Assembly: GCA_027622905.1 (NCBI GenBank)
Contig: JAQBVV010000017.1
Span: 1 to 37,122, forward strand
Direction: 5' to 3'
From: Acidobacteriota bacterium
GTDB lineage: Bacteria; Acidobacteriota; Vicinamibacteria; Vicinamibacterales; UBA2999
Length of the DNA stretch: 37,122 bases
This document shows, in pieces, positions 1 to 9,241 of this stretch (within the stretch, counting starts at the first letter, position 1; every line of letters begins with the position of its first letter). Under the pieces are notes generated by a model, which was not told where the DNA came from, searched no databases, and worked only from the letters and a program-made list of their open reading frames with translations. The position numbers were made by a program, and so were the translations under genes.

Positions 1-123
1 GGGGGTCCCGGGCTGGCGGCGTTGCTCCTCCCTCGCATATGCCCAATATTCTCGGTCGTTGCGCCTGGCCAGCCGGGCGCCGCGCTCTGGGACTTATCCC
101 AGGAATCACGAATCCAGGGGACT

Positions 124-900
124 ATGTTGTCCGATTTCACCGGTAAGCATGGCCTGATCGTCGGCGTGGCCAACAAGCGGTCGCTGGCCTGGGCGATCGC
201 CCAGGAAACGGCCCGCCGAGGTGCCCGCCTCGCGATCACCTATCAAGGGCGATTCGAGGGCCACGTCAACGATCTGTCGCAGGGTCTGACCGAGCCGCCG
301 CTGGTGCTTCCGTGCGATGTCACGTCGGACACCGACATCGATGCGGTGTTCGCCGCGGTCGATCGGGAGTTTGGCGGCCTCGATTTCATCGTCCATGGCG
401 CCGCCTTTGCGCTTCGCGAGGAGTTGTCGTCGCCGTTTTCACAGACGACGCGCGAAGGTTTTCGCGTTGCCCTGGACATCTCCACGTATTCGCTGATCGC
501 GTTGACGCGGGGAGCGGCGCCGCTCATGGAGAAGCGAGGCGGCGGCAGCGTGTTGACGCTGACCTATCTCGGCAGCCAACGCGTCTTTCCGAACTACAAC
601 GTCATGGGCGTCGCCAAGGCGGCACTCGAGGCGACGGTTCGCTACCTGGCCGCCGATGTCGGACCGAGCAACATTCGGGTCAACGCGATCTCCGCAGGAC
701 CGATCAAGACGCTGGCCGCGGCCGGGATCTCCGGATTTTCAAGCATCCTGAACGTCTACCGTGACAGAGCACCGCTACGGCGGAACGTCGACGCCGGAGA
801 GGTCGGCCAGGCTGCCGCGTTTCTCCTCGGCGATGCGGGCAAGGGCGTGACCGGAGAGGTGTTGATGGTCGACGCAGGGTTTCACGTGACCGGCATGTAG
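124..900 (+). CDS. fabI: Enoyl-[acyl-carrier-protein] reductase (NADH), FabI type
   Basis: Catalyses the last reduction of each fatty-acid elongation cycle, trans-2-enoyl-ACP to acyl-ACP, in the cytoplasm. The 258-residue product has the usual FabI length. Seen: the N-terminal Rossmann segment with the FabI-type GVANKRSLAWAIA loop (residues 14-26), Tyr148, Tyr158 and Lys165 in the Y-x6-Y-x6-K arrangement, and the substrate-loop signature ISAGPIKTLAA. The numbering runs two ahead of the E. coli enzyme's Y146/Y156/K163. I chose the ATG at 124 because it gives the family N-terminus and has an AGGGG stretch just upstream; an in-frame opening back to 22 adds 34 residues unlike the family. A 6-bp inverted repeat (CTGGGA/TCCCAG, 87-102) lies in the leader. 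The gene ends four bases from a convergent gene, with no obvious terminator between them. Confidence 0.95.
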   Translation: MLSDFTGKHGLIVGVANKRSLAWAIAQETARRGARLAITYQGRFEGHVNDLSQGLTEPPLVLPCDVTSDTDIDAVFAAVDREFGGLDFIVHGAAFALREELSSPFSQTTREGFRVALDISTYSLIALTRGAAPLMEKRGGGSVLTLTYLGSQRVFPNYNVMGVAKAALEATVRYLAADVGPSNIRVNAISAGPIKTLAAAGISGFSSILNVYRDRAPLRRNVDAGEVGQAAAFLLGDAGKGVTGEVLMVDAGFHVTGM

Positions 901-903
901 CCG

Positions 904-1617
904 TCAGCGCGCCCATTGCTCCGTTCGGATCTGCGCGTCCGGCACGCCCAGTGTCCTGAGCGTGGAGACGGAGTCCTTCACCATCGGTTCAGGTCCACAG
1001 ACGAGACAGAGGGTCCCGGTCGGCTCGTGCAGCATCGACTGGAAGTGTGACCGGTCGATGCGTCCGCGCCGGCCGGACCAGAAGGCACTCGGGTCTCGGG
1101 TCACCGTCTGGTGCAGTTCGAGCCGTCCTTCGGTGGCGTGCTCGTGCAGTTCGTTGATGAAGGCGAACTCATCGTCGCGGCGCGCGCTGTAGAGCAGTGA
1201 TATTCGCGGCGCGGCTGCGCGTCTGAGCAGGTGATCGAGCATGGAGCGAAGCGGTGCGATGCCGGTCCCGCCGGCGACGCCCAGGACGCGGTGATCGGGG
1301 TTCACGTGCGGCAGCGTGAATGCGCCTGTCGGTCCTTCGAGGTCGACCAGGGTCCCCGGGCGAGCGGATGCGAGGTGTGTGCCCGGGCTACCGCTGACAT
1401 CGACGGCCACGAGCAATTCGAGGCGCCCTGTTTCGGAAGCCCGCTCCGGGGAACAGGCGATGGAGTACGGTCGTCTGTCATTCTGGCCCCGCGTGCCGAC
1501 GACGACCGCCTGGCCGGGAAGGAATGCCAACCCCTCGGGAGGCAGGCGTATGGTGACGAGGCGCGACCGGGGCGTGATCGTCTCCATGTCGATGATTGGT
1601 ACCGTCACGATCGACAC
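904..1617 (-). CDS. FAD/NAD(P)-binding oxidoreductase of the ferredoxin-reductase family
   Basis: A stand-alone flavin reductase module of about 237 residues that moves electrons between NAD(P)H and an unknown carrier. Seen: an N-terminal FAD barrel with the RPYSIACSP motif (the R-x-Y-S/T flavin signature), a glycine-rich GTGIAPLRSMLDHLL segment that starts the nucleotide domain, and a late CGPEPMV motif. There is no fused ferredoxin or globin domain, so the partner must be separate. The start is uncertain: GTG at 1617 gives a family-like N-terminus (VSIVTVPIIDM) and GTG at 1608 is an alternative. The longer opening to 1884 runs through the palindromic repeat at 1634-1740 and is not credible. 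No neighbour identifies the partner. Confidence 0.8.
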   Translation of the reverse strand: MSIVTVPIIDMETITPRSRLVTIRLPPEGLAFLPGQAVVVGTRGQNDRRPYSIACSPERASETGRLELLVAVDVSGSPGTHLASARPGTLVDLEGPTGAFTLPHVNPDHRVLGVAGGTGIAPLRSMLDHLLRRAAAPRISLLYSARRDDEFAFINELHEHATEGRLELHQTVTRDPSAFWSGRRGRIDRSHFQSMLHEPTGTLCLVCGPEPMVKDSVSTLRTLGVPDAQIRTEQWAR

Positions 1618-1633
1618 AGCGTGAAGTGTACCC

Positions 1634-1740
1634 CCAGAGCGTTCTTCGATTCGGTGGAGACCGAAGAACGCGGGAAAGCGCTTTTCGAAAAGGCCTGGCA
1701 CCTGCGAGAAGCCCCTGGAGCGAAACGAAAAGCGCTCTGG
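1634..1740. repeat. Palindromic interspersed repeat, full-length copy A
   Basis: A non-coding element bounded by 15-bp imperfect inverted ends (CCAGAGCGTTCTTCG left; the right end reads CCAGAGCGCTTTTCG on the other strand). An inner hairpin TTCGGT-GGAG-ACCGAA lies near the left end. About 80 bases of it align in reverse orientation with the right edge of the window, and the left 35 or so match a short copy at 20695. The size, inverted ends and intergenic positions resemble REP/MITE-type elements. It lies upstream of the flavin reductase and ahead of argG. No transposase is present in the window. Confidence 0.8.
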
Positions 1741-1896
1741 CAGCCCGTGGCGGAAGTCCAGCAGCATTCGACGAGCGATGCATCCTTGCGGGTACTCATG
1801 ACCGATCGACCGGCGCGGGTGCTGATCACGGTGACCCGGAGCGACGCGCTCATGAGACCCGAGTCCGAAGGGGACCCGCAACACGCCGTATGATGA

Positions 1897-3719
<1,823 letters not shown>

Positions 3720-3720
3720 G

Positions 3721-5160
3721 TTACTGGACGAGCGCGCGCGTGTTCGGCAGCCCGGTCAGCGCGTCCGTGAGCGAATCTTCCTGGGTCCGTTCGAAGACCA
3801 CGGAGTTGCGGATGACCGCAGCGGCCTGCTCGCACACCCGCTCCAGCAGTCTGAGGTGATCCTCTTGGTAGAACCCCGGTTCGGTGTGATAGAGGGCGAG
3901 CGTGCCGATCAACCCCTCGTCGAGAGTCAGGGGACAGATCAACGCAGACTGTAGTGTCGTGTCTTCCGCCGAGCCACCTGCCTCCAGATCGACGCGCGGT
4001 CGCGCGTTGACCAGAGGACGCCGATTGCGGCCCACCCACCCGTTCAAACCCTGGCCGCTGGTGAATATCAGCGTCCGGAGCAGCTCGGCATCCGTGCCGG
4101 TCGCGAATCGACATCGCAATCGATCGGTTGAACGTTCGTAGACGAACACAGCGCACGACGAAAACGGCACCAGGGTTGTCAGGCGCGACGAGATCAACGA
4201 CATGGTGTCGAACAGGCCGAGACGCGTCCCCATCGCCTGCGCGATCTTGTACAGCCCGTGGAGCTCGTCGTGGGCCAGCGCAATATCGTCGAATGCGGCT
4301 GCCCTGAGGTGATCCGCCTGTGGAGCGCCGAGTGTTCTGAGGCCCTCGCCAGTCTGGATCTGCGGTGTGAGCTTCGGGCCCGCCGGCGCTATCGGCTCGA
4401 TCGCGGCCACCAGTTGCGGGAGTGCACCCACGAAGATCTCCACGAGGCGTGGATCGAGGGCCTTCCCCGCGTCTTGTGTGAGAACGGTCGCTGCGGCCTC
4501 TGCGCTGATCGCAGGGTGGTAGGGTCGGTCGGACGTCAGCGCATCGAAGTAGTCAGCGACAAAGATCACGCGCGCGCCGAGCGGAATATCCTCCTTCTGC
4601 AGGCCGGCCGGGTACCCTCGGCCATCCCAGCGCTCGTGATGACTGAGGATGAAGGAGGCGACGGGATAGGGGAACGGCACGGAATGCACGATCCCGGCGC
4701 CCACTTCAGGGTGGACGCGGATCTTCTGGAACTCCTCATGCGTGAGTGGTCCGGGCTTGGCCAGAATGTACTCGGGGATCGCGAGCTTGCCGATGTCGTG
4801 TAGCAGCGCCGCTGTTCTGATCGCCTGGATGTCGACGTCCGACATGCCAAGGGCGCGCGCAAGACCCGTGGCATAGGCCTGTACCCGCTGCACATGGTTG
4901 GGTGCTGTCTGATCTCTCGCGTCGATGGCGAGTACGAGCGCTTCCATCGTGGCGACATGTAGTTCGGCTGTCTGCCGCGCGTTCTGGCGCTCATCCTCGA
5001 TCCGGCGCGAGCAAGCCAGATACGCGAGCGCGAGCGTGGCCGCCCAGAGCGGTGCCAGCCAGAGCGCCGGCACCGAGAGGACAGCGGCAGCCGCCGTCGC
5101 CAGCGCAGCAGCGACAGCGCCGCCCGTATACAGACGGCCGGTAGAGGCCCCTTGGTTCAT
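3721..5160 (-). CDS. Membrane HD-GYP phosphodiesterase with GAF and the beginning of a GGDEF domain
   Basis: A cyclic-di-GMP signalling protein read over 479 residues. Domains in order: two hydrophobic segments near residues 13-50 (membrane anchor), an HD-GYP domain with the HD pair in LLHDIGKLAIPE (residues 119-130) and HHERWDGRGYP (174-184), a GAF sensor domain at about 305-455, then DALTGLPNTRALVQ, which is the start of GGDEF, and a stop. HD-GYP domains hydrolyse c-di-GMP and GGDEF domains make it, so the intact product would have been bifunctional. The rest of GGDEF follows in the +1 frame (3261-3719). If the frameshift is real, this allele would keep the phosphodiesterase but lose the cyclase. 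The start is ATG at 5160 after AGG; a promoter would have to lie in the 88 bases before the protease gene's end. Confidence 0.88.
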   Translation of the reverse strand: MNQGASTGRLYTGGAVAAALATAAAAVLSVPALWLAPLWAATLALAYLACSRRIEDERQNARQTAELHVATMEALVLAIDARDQTAPNHVQRVQAYATGLARALGMSDVDIQAIRTAALLHDIGKLAIPEYILAKPGPLTHEEFQKIRVHPEVGAGIVHSVPFPYPVASFILSHHERWDGRGYPAGLQKEDIPLGARVIFVADYFDALTSDRPYHPAISAEAAATVLTQDAGKALDPRLVEIFVGALPQLVAAIEPIAPAGPKLTPQIQTGEGLRTLGAPQADHLRAAAFDDIALAHDELHGLYKIAQAMGTRLGLFDTMSLISSRLTTLVPFSSCAVFVYERSTDRLRCRFATGTDAELLRTLIFTSGQGLNGWVGRNRRPLVNARPRVDLEAGGSAEDTTLQSALICPLTLDEGLIGTLALYHTEPGFYQEDHLRLLERVCEQAAAVIRNSVVFERTQEDSLTDALTGLPNTRALVQ

Positions 5161-5248
5161 TGGTGAGCCTCAATTCTAGATTGAGTTCTGGATTGAGTCT
5201 CAGCCTGATTCGCGATTCAGGGCAGCCAGATGATCGTGACTCGGGTTC

Positions 5249-7468
5249 TCATCGTTGCTCCTTTGGTTGCTGGTTTCGACCGGAGGGTGATCCACGCCGC
5301 TTGTCGACAGGCTGTGCTGCGGTCCAGAGCGTCTGGTCAACGCTGCCGGTACTCCAGACGATGTTGTCGCCCCCTCGAGTACTCCAGACGATGTTGTCGT
5401 CGCCGCCGGTGCTCCAGACGATGTTGTCGTCGCCGCCGGTGCTCCAGACGATGTTGTCGCCACCGCCGGTGCTCCAGACGATGTTGTCGCCACCGCCGGT
5501 GCTCCAGACGATGTTGTCGTCGCCACCGGTGCTCCAGACGACGTTGTCGCCCCCTCGAGTACTCCAGACGATGTTGTCGCCACCGCCGGTGCTCCAGGCG
5601 ATGTTGTCGTCGCCACCGGTGCTCCAGACGATGTTGTCGCCGCCGCCGGTGCTCCAGACGATGTTGTCGCCGCCGCCGGTGCTCCAGACGATGTTGTCGT
5701 CGCCGCCGGTGCTCCAGACGATGTTGTCGCCGCCGCCGGTGCTCCAGACGATGTTGTCGCCGCCGCCGGTGCTCCAGACGATGTTGTCGCCGCCACCGGT
5801 GCTCCAGACGATGTTGTCGTCGCCGCCGGTGCTCCAGACGATGTTGTCGGCGGTCTTGATACCCCAGACGAGTCGTTCGCCCGTCGGAGCCGCGTCAGTG
5901 CCCCACGTGACGTCCAGCGTCCACGCGTTGCCGCCAGGCAGCGGGAGGCCGCCGCGGATCCGGTGGTTGCCCCAGAGGATCTGACGGCTCCACTTCACGG
6001 GTTCGTCTTCGATCACATCGAGCGGCAGTGGGGGACCGTTCTGAGGCGATCCGAAGAAGGACGCCATGCGAACTGCGCCGAGGGCGTTCAAGTGGCCAGC
6101 GCCCTGGGCAAGCAGTGGCGCCCCCTCGCGGGACTGGGCCGTGTACTGCAGGATCGCCTTGACGGCGTTGGGCGTGAGTGCCGGGTTGACCTGGAGCATG
6201 AGCGCCACGGTGCCAGTCACCACGGGTGCCGCCATGCTCGTACCCGACATGCTCAGGTACGGTTTGTAGCGAGCCCGGCGCACACCGTCGAGGAGGTAGT
6301 CGGCCTGCGTCGTATACAGCGTGCTGCCGGGGTCTGACAACGACTCGGTGCCTACGCCGGGCGCCACCAGGTCCGGTTTGGCCGAGAAGTCGATCCACGT
6401 CGGCCCCCGGGAACTGAACGGCGCGAGCGTGTCGTCACTGCGTTGCGGCGTGCCTTCGTGGCTGCCGGCGCCAACAGTCAGGACCCACGGGGCGTTGCCG
6501 GGGCTGGTGATGCCGCCCCATTGTGCATCGCCGTGTGCGGTCGCTCCCAGATTGCCGGCCGCCGCGACGACGACGATGCCCGCGTTCACGGCACGGCGAG
6601 CCGCCAGGGTCAGGGGGTCGGTTGCGTACGATTCGAATACACCCGTTGCGACCGACAGGTTGATGATGCGGATGTTGTACAGATCCTTGACTGCGATCGC
6701 GTGGTCGATGGCGGCGATCACGTTGCTCATGTACCCGTTCCCCTCGGCGTCGAGCACCTTGAGTCCGATCAGGTGAGCGCCGGGCGCGATGCCCTTCCTG
6801 GCCCCGCGGGAGTCGAAGCCGCTACCCGCGATGATGCCGGCCACGTGGGTGCCGTGGCCGTATTCGTCAGACGGCTGTTCGGAGGCCCAGATATTCGGAC
6901 TCCCCTCTGTCGTGAAGTCCTTGAAGTGGACGACGCGAGGACTGCCGCGGCGGGCCTTTCGCATCGTCAGATAGAGGTCGTCGTGCCAGGCGGTAATGCC
7001 GGAATCGATCACCGCCACGCCGATCCCCCTGCCCGTGGCGTGGAACACCTGGGTGGCCAGAGACGCGGCCGTGGCCGCCCCCGTGCGGTCGAGCGTTGGA
7101 AACACCGGATGGTCGATGCTGACCCGCGCGACCTGCGAGTTGCGCGCCAGGTCGGCAAGCGCGCGGTTGTCGATTTCCGCCACCTGTGAGTCACTGGCCC
7201 CGAGTCGGCGCCCGGACACGCCGCCCCTGCCGGCGATCAGCTGAGCATCCGCCGAGCCGCGGAAGCGCACGATCACGCGTGAGCGTCCAGTAAGTTGCTT
7301 TGCTCGCTCCCGCAGAACCGGGGCGAGTCTTTCAGACTCGACTTGCTGCGCCTGACTCGTCACCGGGTACAGCAGCCCGATCAGCGCGATGAGGGTCACG
7401 GAGCGCCGGAAGCGTGGCGTCAAGCCAGTCGACGCACGGACGGTTTTGGTCGTTGTGGTCTGTGTCAT
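5249..7468 (-). CDS. Secreted S8 (subtilisin) serine peptidase with 17 tandem DNIVWSTGG-type repeats at its C-terminus
   Basis: An exported endopeptidase of about 739 residues. Seen: a signal peptide (FRRSVTLIALIGLL... ending SQA, about residues 20-40), an I9-like propeptide region, then the S8 triad Asp155 (AVIDSG), His205 (YGHGTHVAG) and Ser411 (SGTSMAAP), with Asn306 (AAAGN) for the oxyanion hole. Residues about 540-710 are 17 exact-length decapeptide units (consensus DNIVWSTGG followed by G or D), with degenerate units on both sides (RLVWGIK and VDQTLWT) and a short basic tail. I chose ATG 7468 because it gives a normal signal peptide; an in-frame ATG at 7546 is possible. A sigma54-like promoter lies at 7706-7721 and a sigma54 activator gene is immediately upstream on the same strand. 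The repeat domain's role is unknown; display or aggregation at the surface is a guess. Confidence 0.9.
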   Translation of the reverse strand: MTQTTTTKTVRASTGLTPRFRRSVTLIALIGLLYPVTSQAQQVESERLAPVLRERAKQLTGRSRVIVRFRGSADAQLIAGRGGVSGRRLGASDSQVAEIDNRALADLARNSQVARVSIDHPVFPTLDRTGAATAASLATQVFHATGRGIGVAVIDSGITAWHDDLYLTMRKARRGSPRVVHFKDFTTEGSPNIWASEQPSDEYGHGTHVAGIIAGSGFDSRGARKGIAPGAHLIGLKVLDAEGNGYMSNVIAAIDHAIAVKDLYNIRIINLSVATGVFESYATDPLTLAARRAVNAGIVVVAAAGNLGATAHGDAQWGGITSPGNAPWVLTVGAGSHEGTPQRSDDTLAPFSSRGPTWIDFSAKPDLVAPGVGTESLSDPGSTLYTTQADYLLDGVRRARYKPYLSMSGTSMAAPVVTGTVALMLQVNPALTPNAVKAILQYTAQSREGAPLLAQGAGHLNALGAVRMASFFGSPQNGPPLPLDVIEDEPVKWSRQILWGNHRIRGGLPLPGGNAWTLDVTWGTDAAPTGERLVWGIKTADNIVWSTGGDDNIVWSTGGGDNIVWSTGGGDNIVWSTGGGDNIVWSTGGDDNIVWSTGGGDNIVWSTGGGDNIVWSTGGDDNIAWSTGGGDNIVWSTRGGDNVVWSTGGDDNIVWSTGGGDNIVWSTGGGDNIVWSTGGDDNIVWSTGGDDNIVWSTRGGDNIVWSTGSVDQTLWTAAQPVDKRRGSPSGRNQQPKEQR
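5341..5850 (-). repeat. Seventeen tandem 30-bp coding repeats
   Basis: Seventeen head-to-tail units of exactly 30 bases, all in frame with the protease. Most bases are invariant. Differences cluster at the codon giving Gly or Asp (GGT-GGC versus GGT-GAC) and in synonymous positions; three units carry Arg instead of Gly (two near the end, one mid-array) or Ala/Val swaps. Near-identity at the DNA level, not only the protein level, points to recent expansion by slippage or unequal recombination. Such arrays usually differ in copy number between strains. Confidence 0.97.
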
Positions 7469-7705
7469 AAGTAACTTGTCCCCGGGGGTTTGGTGTCGCC
7501 AGCGTCTCGGTAAGGCAAGGGGCCTGCCGCGTGGCGCGTACCACAATCGTGGGACGTCACAACCCGTTGTGAAATCAGGAGGTTCGGAAGGCGCGCAACT
7601 CGACCGGGCAGCGGGTCCAGTCGTGCAGTTCTGCGCAGCCTGTGTGCAAAAAACGCACAGCGCCAGGCGGAATCCGTTGCAAAGAATACAGTTTGGTTAG
7701 ACGAG

Positions 7706-7721
7706 GGCAACCTCTCTGCCA
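7706..7721 (-). promoter_or_regulatory. Candidate sigma54 (-24/-12) promoter for the S8 protease
   Basis: Reads TGGCAG-N5-TTGCC on the minus strand, against the consensus TGGCAC-N5-TTGCA/T. The GG and GC doublets are exactly ten bases apart, as sigma54 requires. It points at the protease gene, with a start site predicted near 7695 and a leader of about 225 bases. The adjacent gene encodes a sigma54 activator, which makes the match more believable. One base in each half departs from consensus. Confidence 0.5.
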
Positions 7722-7752
7722 GATCTGAAATCCCAGGAGTCACGTTGAATTC

Positions 7753-7774
7753 GGCTTCATTCTGTGATGAAGCC
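7753..7774. promoter_or_regulatory. Perfect 8-bp inverted repeat downstream of the activator gene and upstream of the sigma54 promoter
   Basis: GGCTTCAT-TCTGTG-ATGAAGCC. It sits 15 bases past the stop of the activator gene and about 30 bases upstream of the -24 element. It may be an enhancer-binding dyad for the activator or the hairpin of its terminator; no T-run follows, which weakens the terminator reading. Confidence 0.35.
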
Positions 7775-7789
7775 CGGCCGTGTCGCGAT

Positions 7790-9106
7790 TCAGGACACTT
7801 TCATTTTGGGATCAAGGCCGTAGTCGACGATCTTTCGATACAACGTGCCCCGGCTGATCTCAAGCATTCGGGACGCCTCTTTCTTGTTCCACCCGGCGGC
7901 CGCCAGAACGCGGGCGATGTGACGGCGCTCGACTTCGCGCAGCGTCGGTAGCTGCGGCGCCTCGTCGCTGCGCTGCTCCATTGCGTGCGTGTGCAGGAAC
8001 TCGACGTCGCTGCCGCGGATCATGCGCTCCGGAGAGGTCAGGGCCGCGCGGAACACGGTGCTTTCCAACTCACGGATGTTGCCAGGCCACGGATACCGCC
8101 GGAACCGCTCGATAGCGTCGGCTGAGAAGATCTTGGCGTCGAGCGCCAGCCCGTTGGAGGCGCAGTACCGAGCGAGGAAACGCGTGGCCAGAACGGGAAT
8201 GTCCACGGGACGCTCGCGTAGCGAGGGCAGCCTGATGGCGAAGGAGTTGATCCGGTAGTAGAGGTCCCTTCGGAATTTCTCGTCTCCGACGAGCAGGTCG
8301 AGCGGGCGGTTGGTGGCCGAGATCAGCCGGAAGTCGACGTGGACGGCTTTCTGACCTCCCAGCCGCTCGAACCGTCGCTCTTCGAGCGCGCGGAGGAGCT
8401 TGGCCTGTGCAGCCAGCGAGAGGTCGCCGATCTCATCGAGGAGCAGAGTGCCGTGATTGGCCTGCTCGAGTCGTCCGGGCTTGCGGACGTGCGCGCCAGT
8501 GAACGCGCCTTTCTCGTAGCCGAAGAGCTCGGATTCGAACAGCGTGTCTGGCAGGGCCGCGCAGTTGACAGCTTGAAACTGTTCACGGCCCCTGCGGCTG
8601 AGCTCGTGGATCATGCGTGCCACGACTTCTTTGCCGCTGCCTGTTGGTCCGAGAACGAGCACGGCGATGTCCGACTTGGCGGCCGTGCGGATCCACTCGA
8701 AGACCACCAGCATCTTCTCGTCGCGGCCGATCATGTCTCTGAAGCGCTGGACCGATGGCGCCTGATCCTCTGAGCTGACGACAGCCTGCCGTTCGAGGAA
8801 CACGTCGAGCTGTCGCGAGGCGGGCTCCCGCCGTGGCCTGCATGCCGCGTAGACCGGAGGGGATCCGGGCACCAGGCGGACGACGCCGAACTCGACGAGC
8901 TCGCGGAGGCAGTTCTCGACGTCGAGCCGCATGCGGCCGAATGTGGACGCCAGTGAGTCCACGTCGAAACGCTCTGCGGGTCTGGCACTCAGGAATCGGA
9001 GCAGGCCCGCGCGCAGGGGTGACTGCACCAGATTCCCGAAGCTCGAGTCCTCGTCTCTCGCCCTGTCGTGCCGGGCGATGGAAGGTGAGCGCGACGGAAG
9101 TGACAT
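7790..9106 (-). CDS. Sigma54-dependent transcriptional activator (AAA+, Fis-type HTH) with an N-terminal winged-helix-like domain
   Basis: A 438-residue enhancer-binding protein that remodels sigma54 RNA polymerase. Seen: Walker A GPTGSGKE (residues 153-160), the sigma54-contact loop GAFTGA (200-205), Walker B LLLDEIGDL (221-229), an arginine-finger-type region (FRRDLYYRI), and a C-terminal Fis helix-turn-helix (AAGWNKKEASRMLEISRGTLYRKI). The first 120 residues are not a receiver, GAF or PAS domain. They resemble a small winged helix (SPLRAGLLRFLSARP...LRELVEFGVVRLV), so the input signal is unclear. I chose ATG 9106 because GGAG precedes it closely; the open frame to 9289 adds low-complexity residues. 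The target is probably the neighbouring protease. Confidence 0.9.
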   Translation of the reverse strand: MSLPSRSPSIARHDRARDEDSSFGNLVQSPLRAGLLRFLSARPAERFDVDSLASTFGRMRLDVENCLRELVEFGVVRLVPGSPPVYAACRPRREPASRQLDVFLERQAVVSSEDQAPSVQRFRDMIGRDEKMLVVFEWIRTAAKSDIAVLVLGPTGSGKEVVARMIHELSRRGREQFQAVNCAALPDTLFESELFGYEKGAFTGAHVRKPGRLEQANHGTLLLDEIGDLSLAAQAKLLRALEERRFERLGGQKAVHVDFRLISATNRPLDLLVGDEKFRRDLYYRINSFAIRLPSLRERPVDIPVLATRFLARYCASNGLALDAKIFSADAIERFRRYPWPGNIRELESTVFRAALTSPERMIRGSDVEFLHTHAMEQRSDEAPQLPTLREVERRHIARVLAAAGWNKKEASRMLEISRGTLYRKIVDYGLDPKMKVS

Positions 9107-9110
9107 CTTC

Positions 9111-9145
9111 TCCACAGCGGTCCGTCCGTGTATCGGTCCTGTGGA
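9111..9145. promoter_or_regulatory. Inverted repeat in the divergent region before the sigma54 activator gene
   Basis: TCCACAG and CTGTGGA, 7-bp arms separated by 21 bases, immediately upstream of the activator start (9106) and within the divergent gap to the deoxyhypusine-synthase-family gene. It could be an operator, but it is short and may be chance. Confidence 0.2.
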
Positions 9146-9241
9146 GGCTGGACGACAGCGAGTCGGGTTGGCCCGTGGTGAACATCCGGCGTCGCTGGTC
9201 GGATGCAGACAAACTTTTGGCACCGCTGCTAAGCTAGCGGT

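Larger units (their letters stand above)
7469..7789. other. Intergenic region between the protease start and the sigma54 activator gene
   Basis: 321 bases without a convincing gene. It holds the sigma54-like promoter (7706-7721), an inverted repeat (7753-7774), and about 225 bases of presumed protease leader. An open frame of 92 codons (7465-7743, minus) has no recognisable features and is probably chance. The leader contains a short run of A on the plus strand (TGCAAAAAACGCAC) but no obvious riboswitch. Confidence 0.5.

Noticed and set aside
5341-5850. Possible CRISPR array because of the regular 30-bp period
   Set aside because: There are no unique spacers between units, the repeats are contiguous and codon-phased, and no cas gene is nearby.
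5160-5984. Long open frames on the plus strand and other minus frames through the repeat array (for example a PPVLQTMLS-repeat protein)
   Set aside because: They are shadows of the 30-bp repeats that are in frame in the S8 protease; any open frame through a period of 30 stays open. No start signal or domain supports them.
7465-7743. A 92-codon frame upstream of the protease on the minus strand
   Set aside because: No recognisable domain, no good ribosome site, and it overlaps the predicted sigma54 promoter.
9215-9236. TGGCAC start of a sigma54-like element upstream of the deoxyhypusine synthase family gene
   Set aside because: The GC doublet expected ten bases after GG is missing, so the spacing fails.
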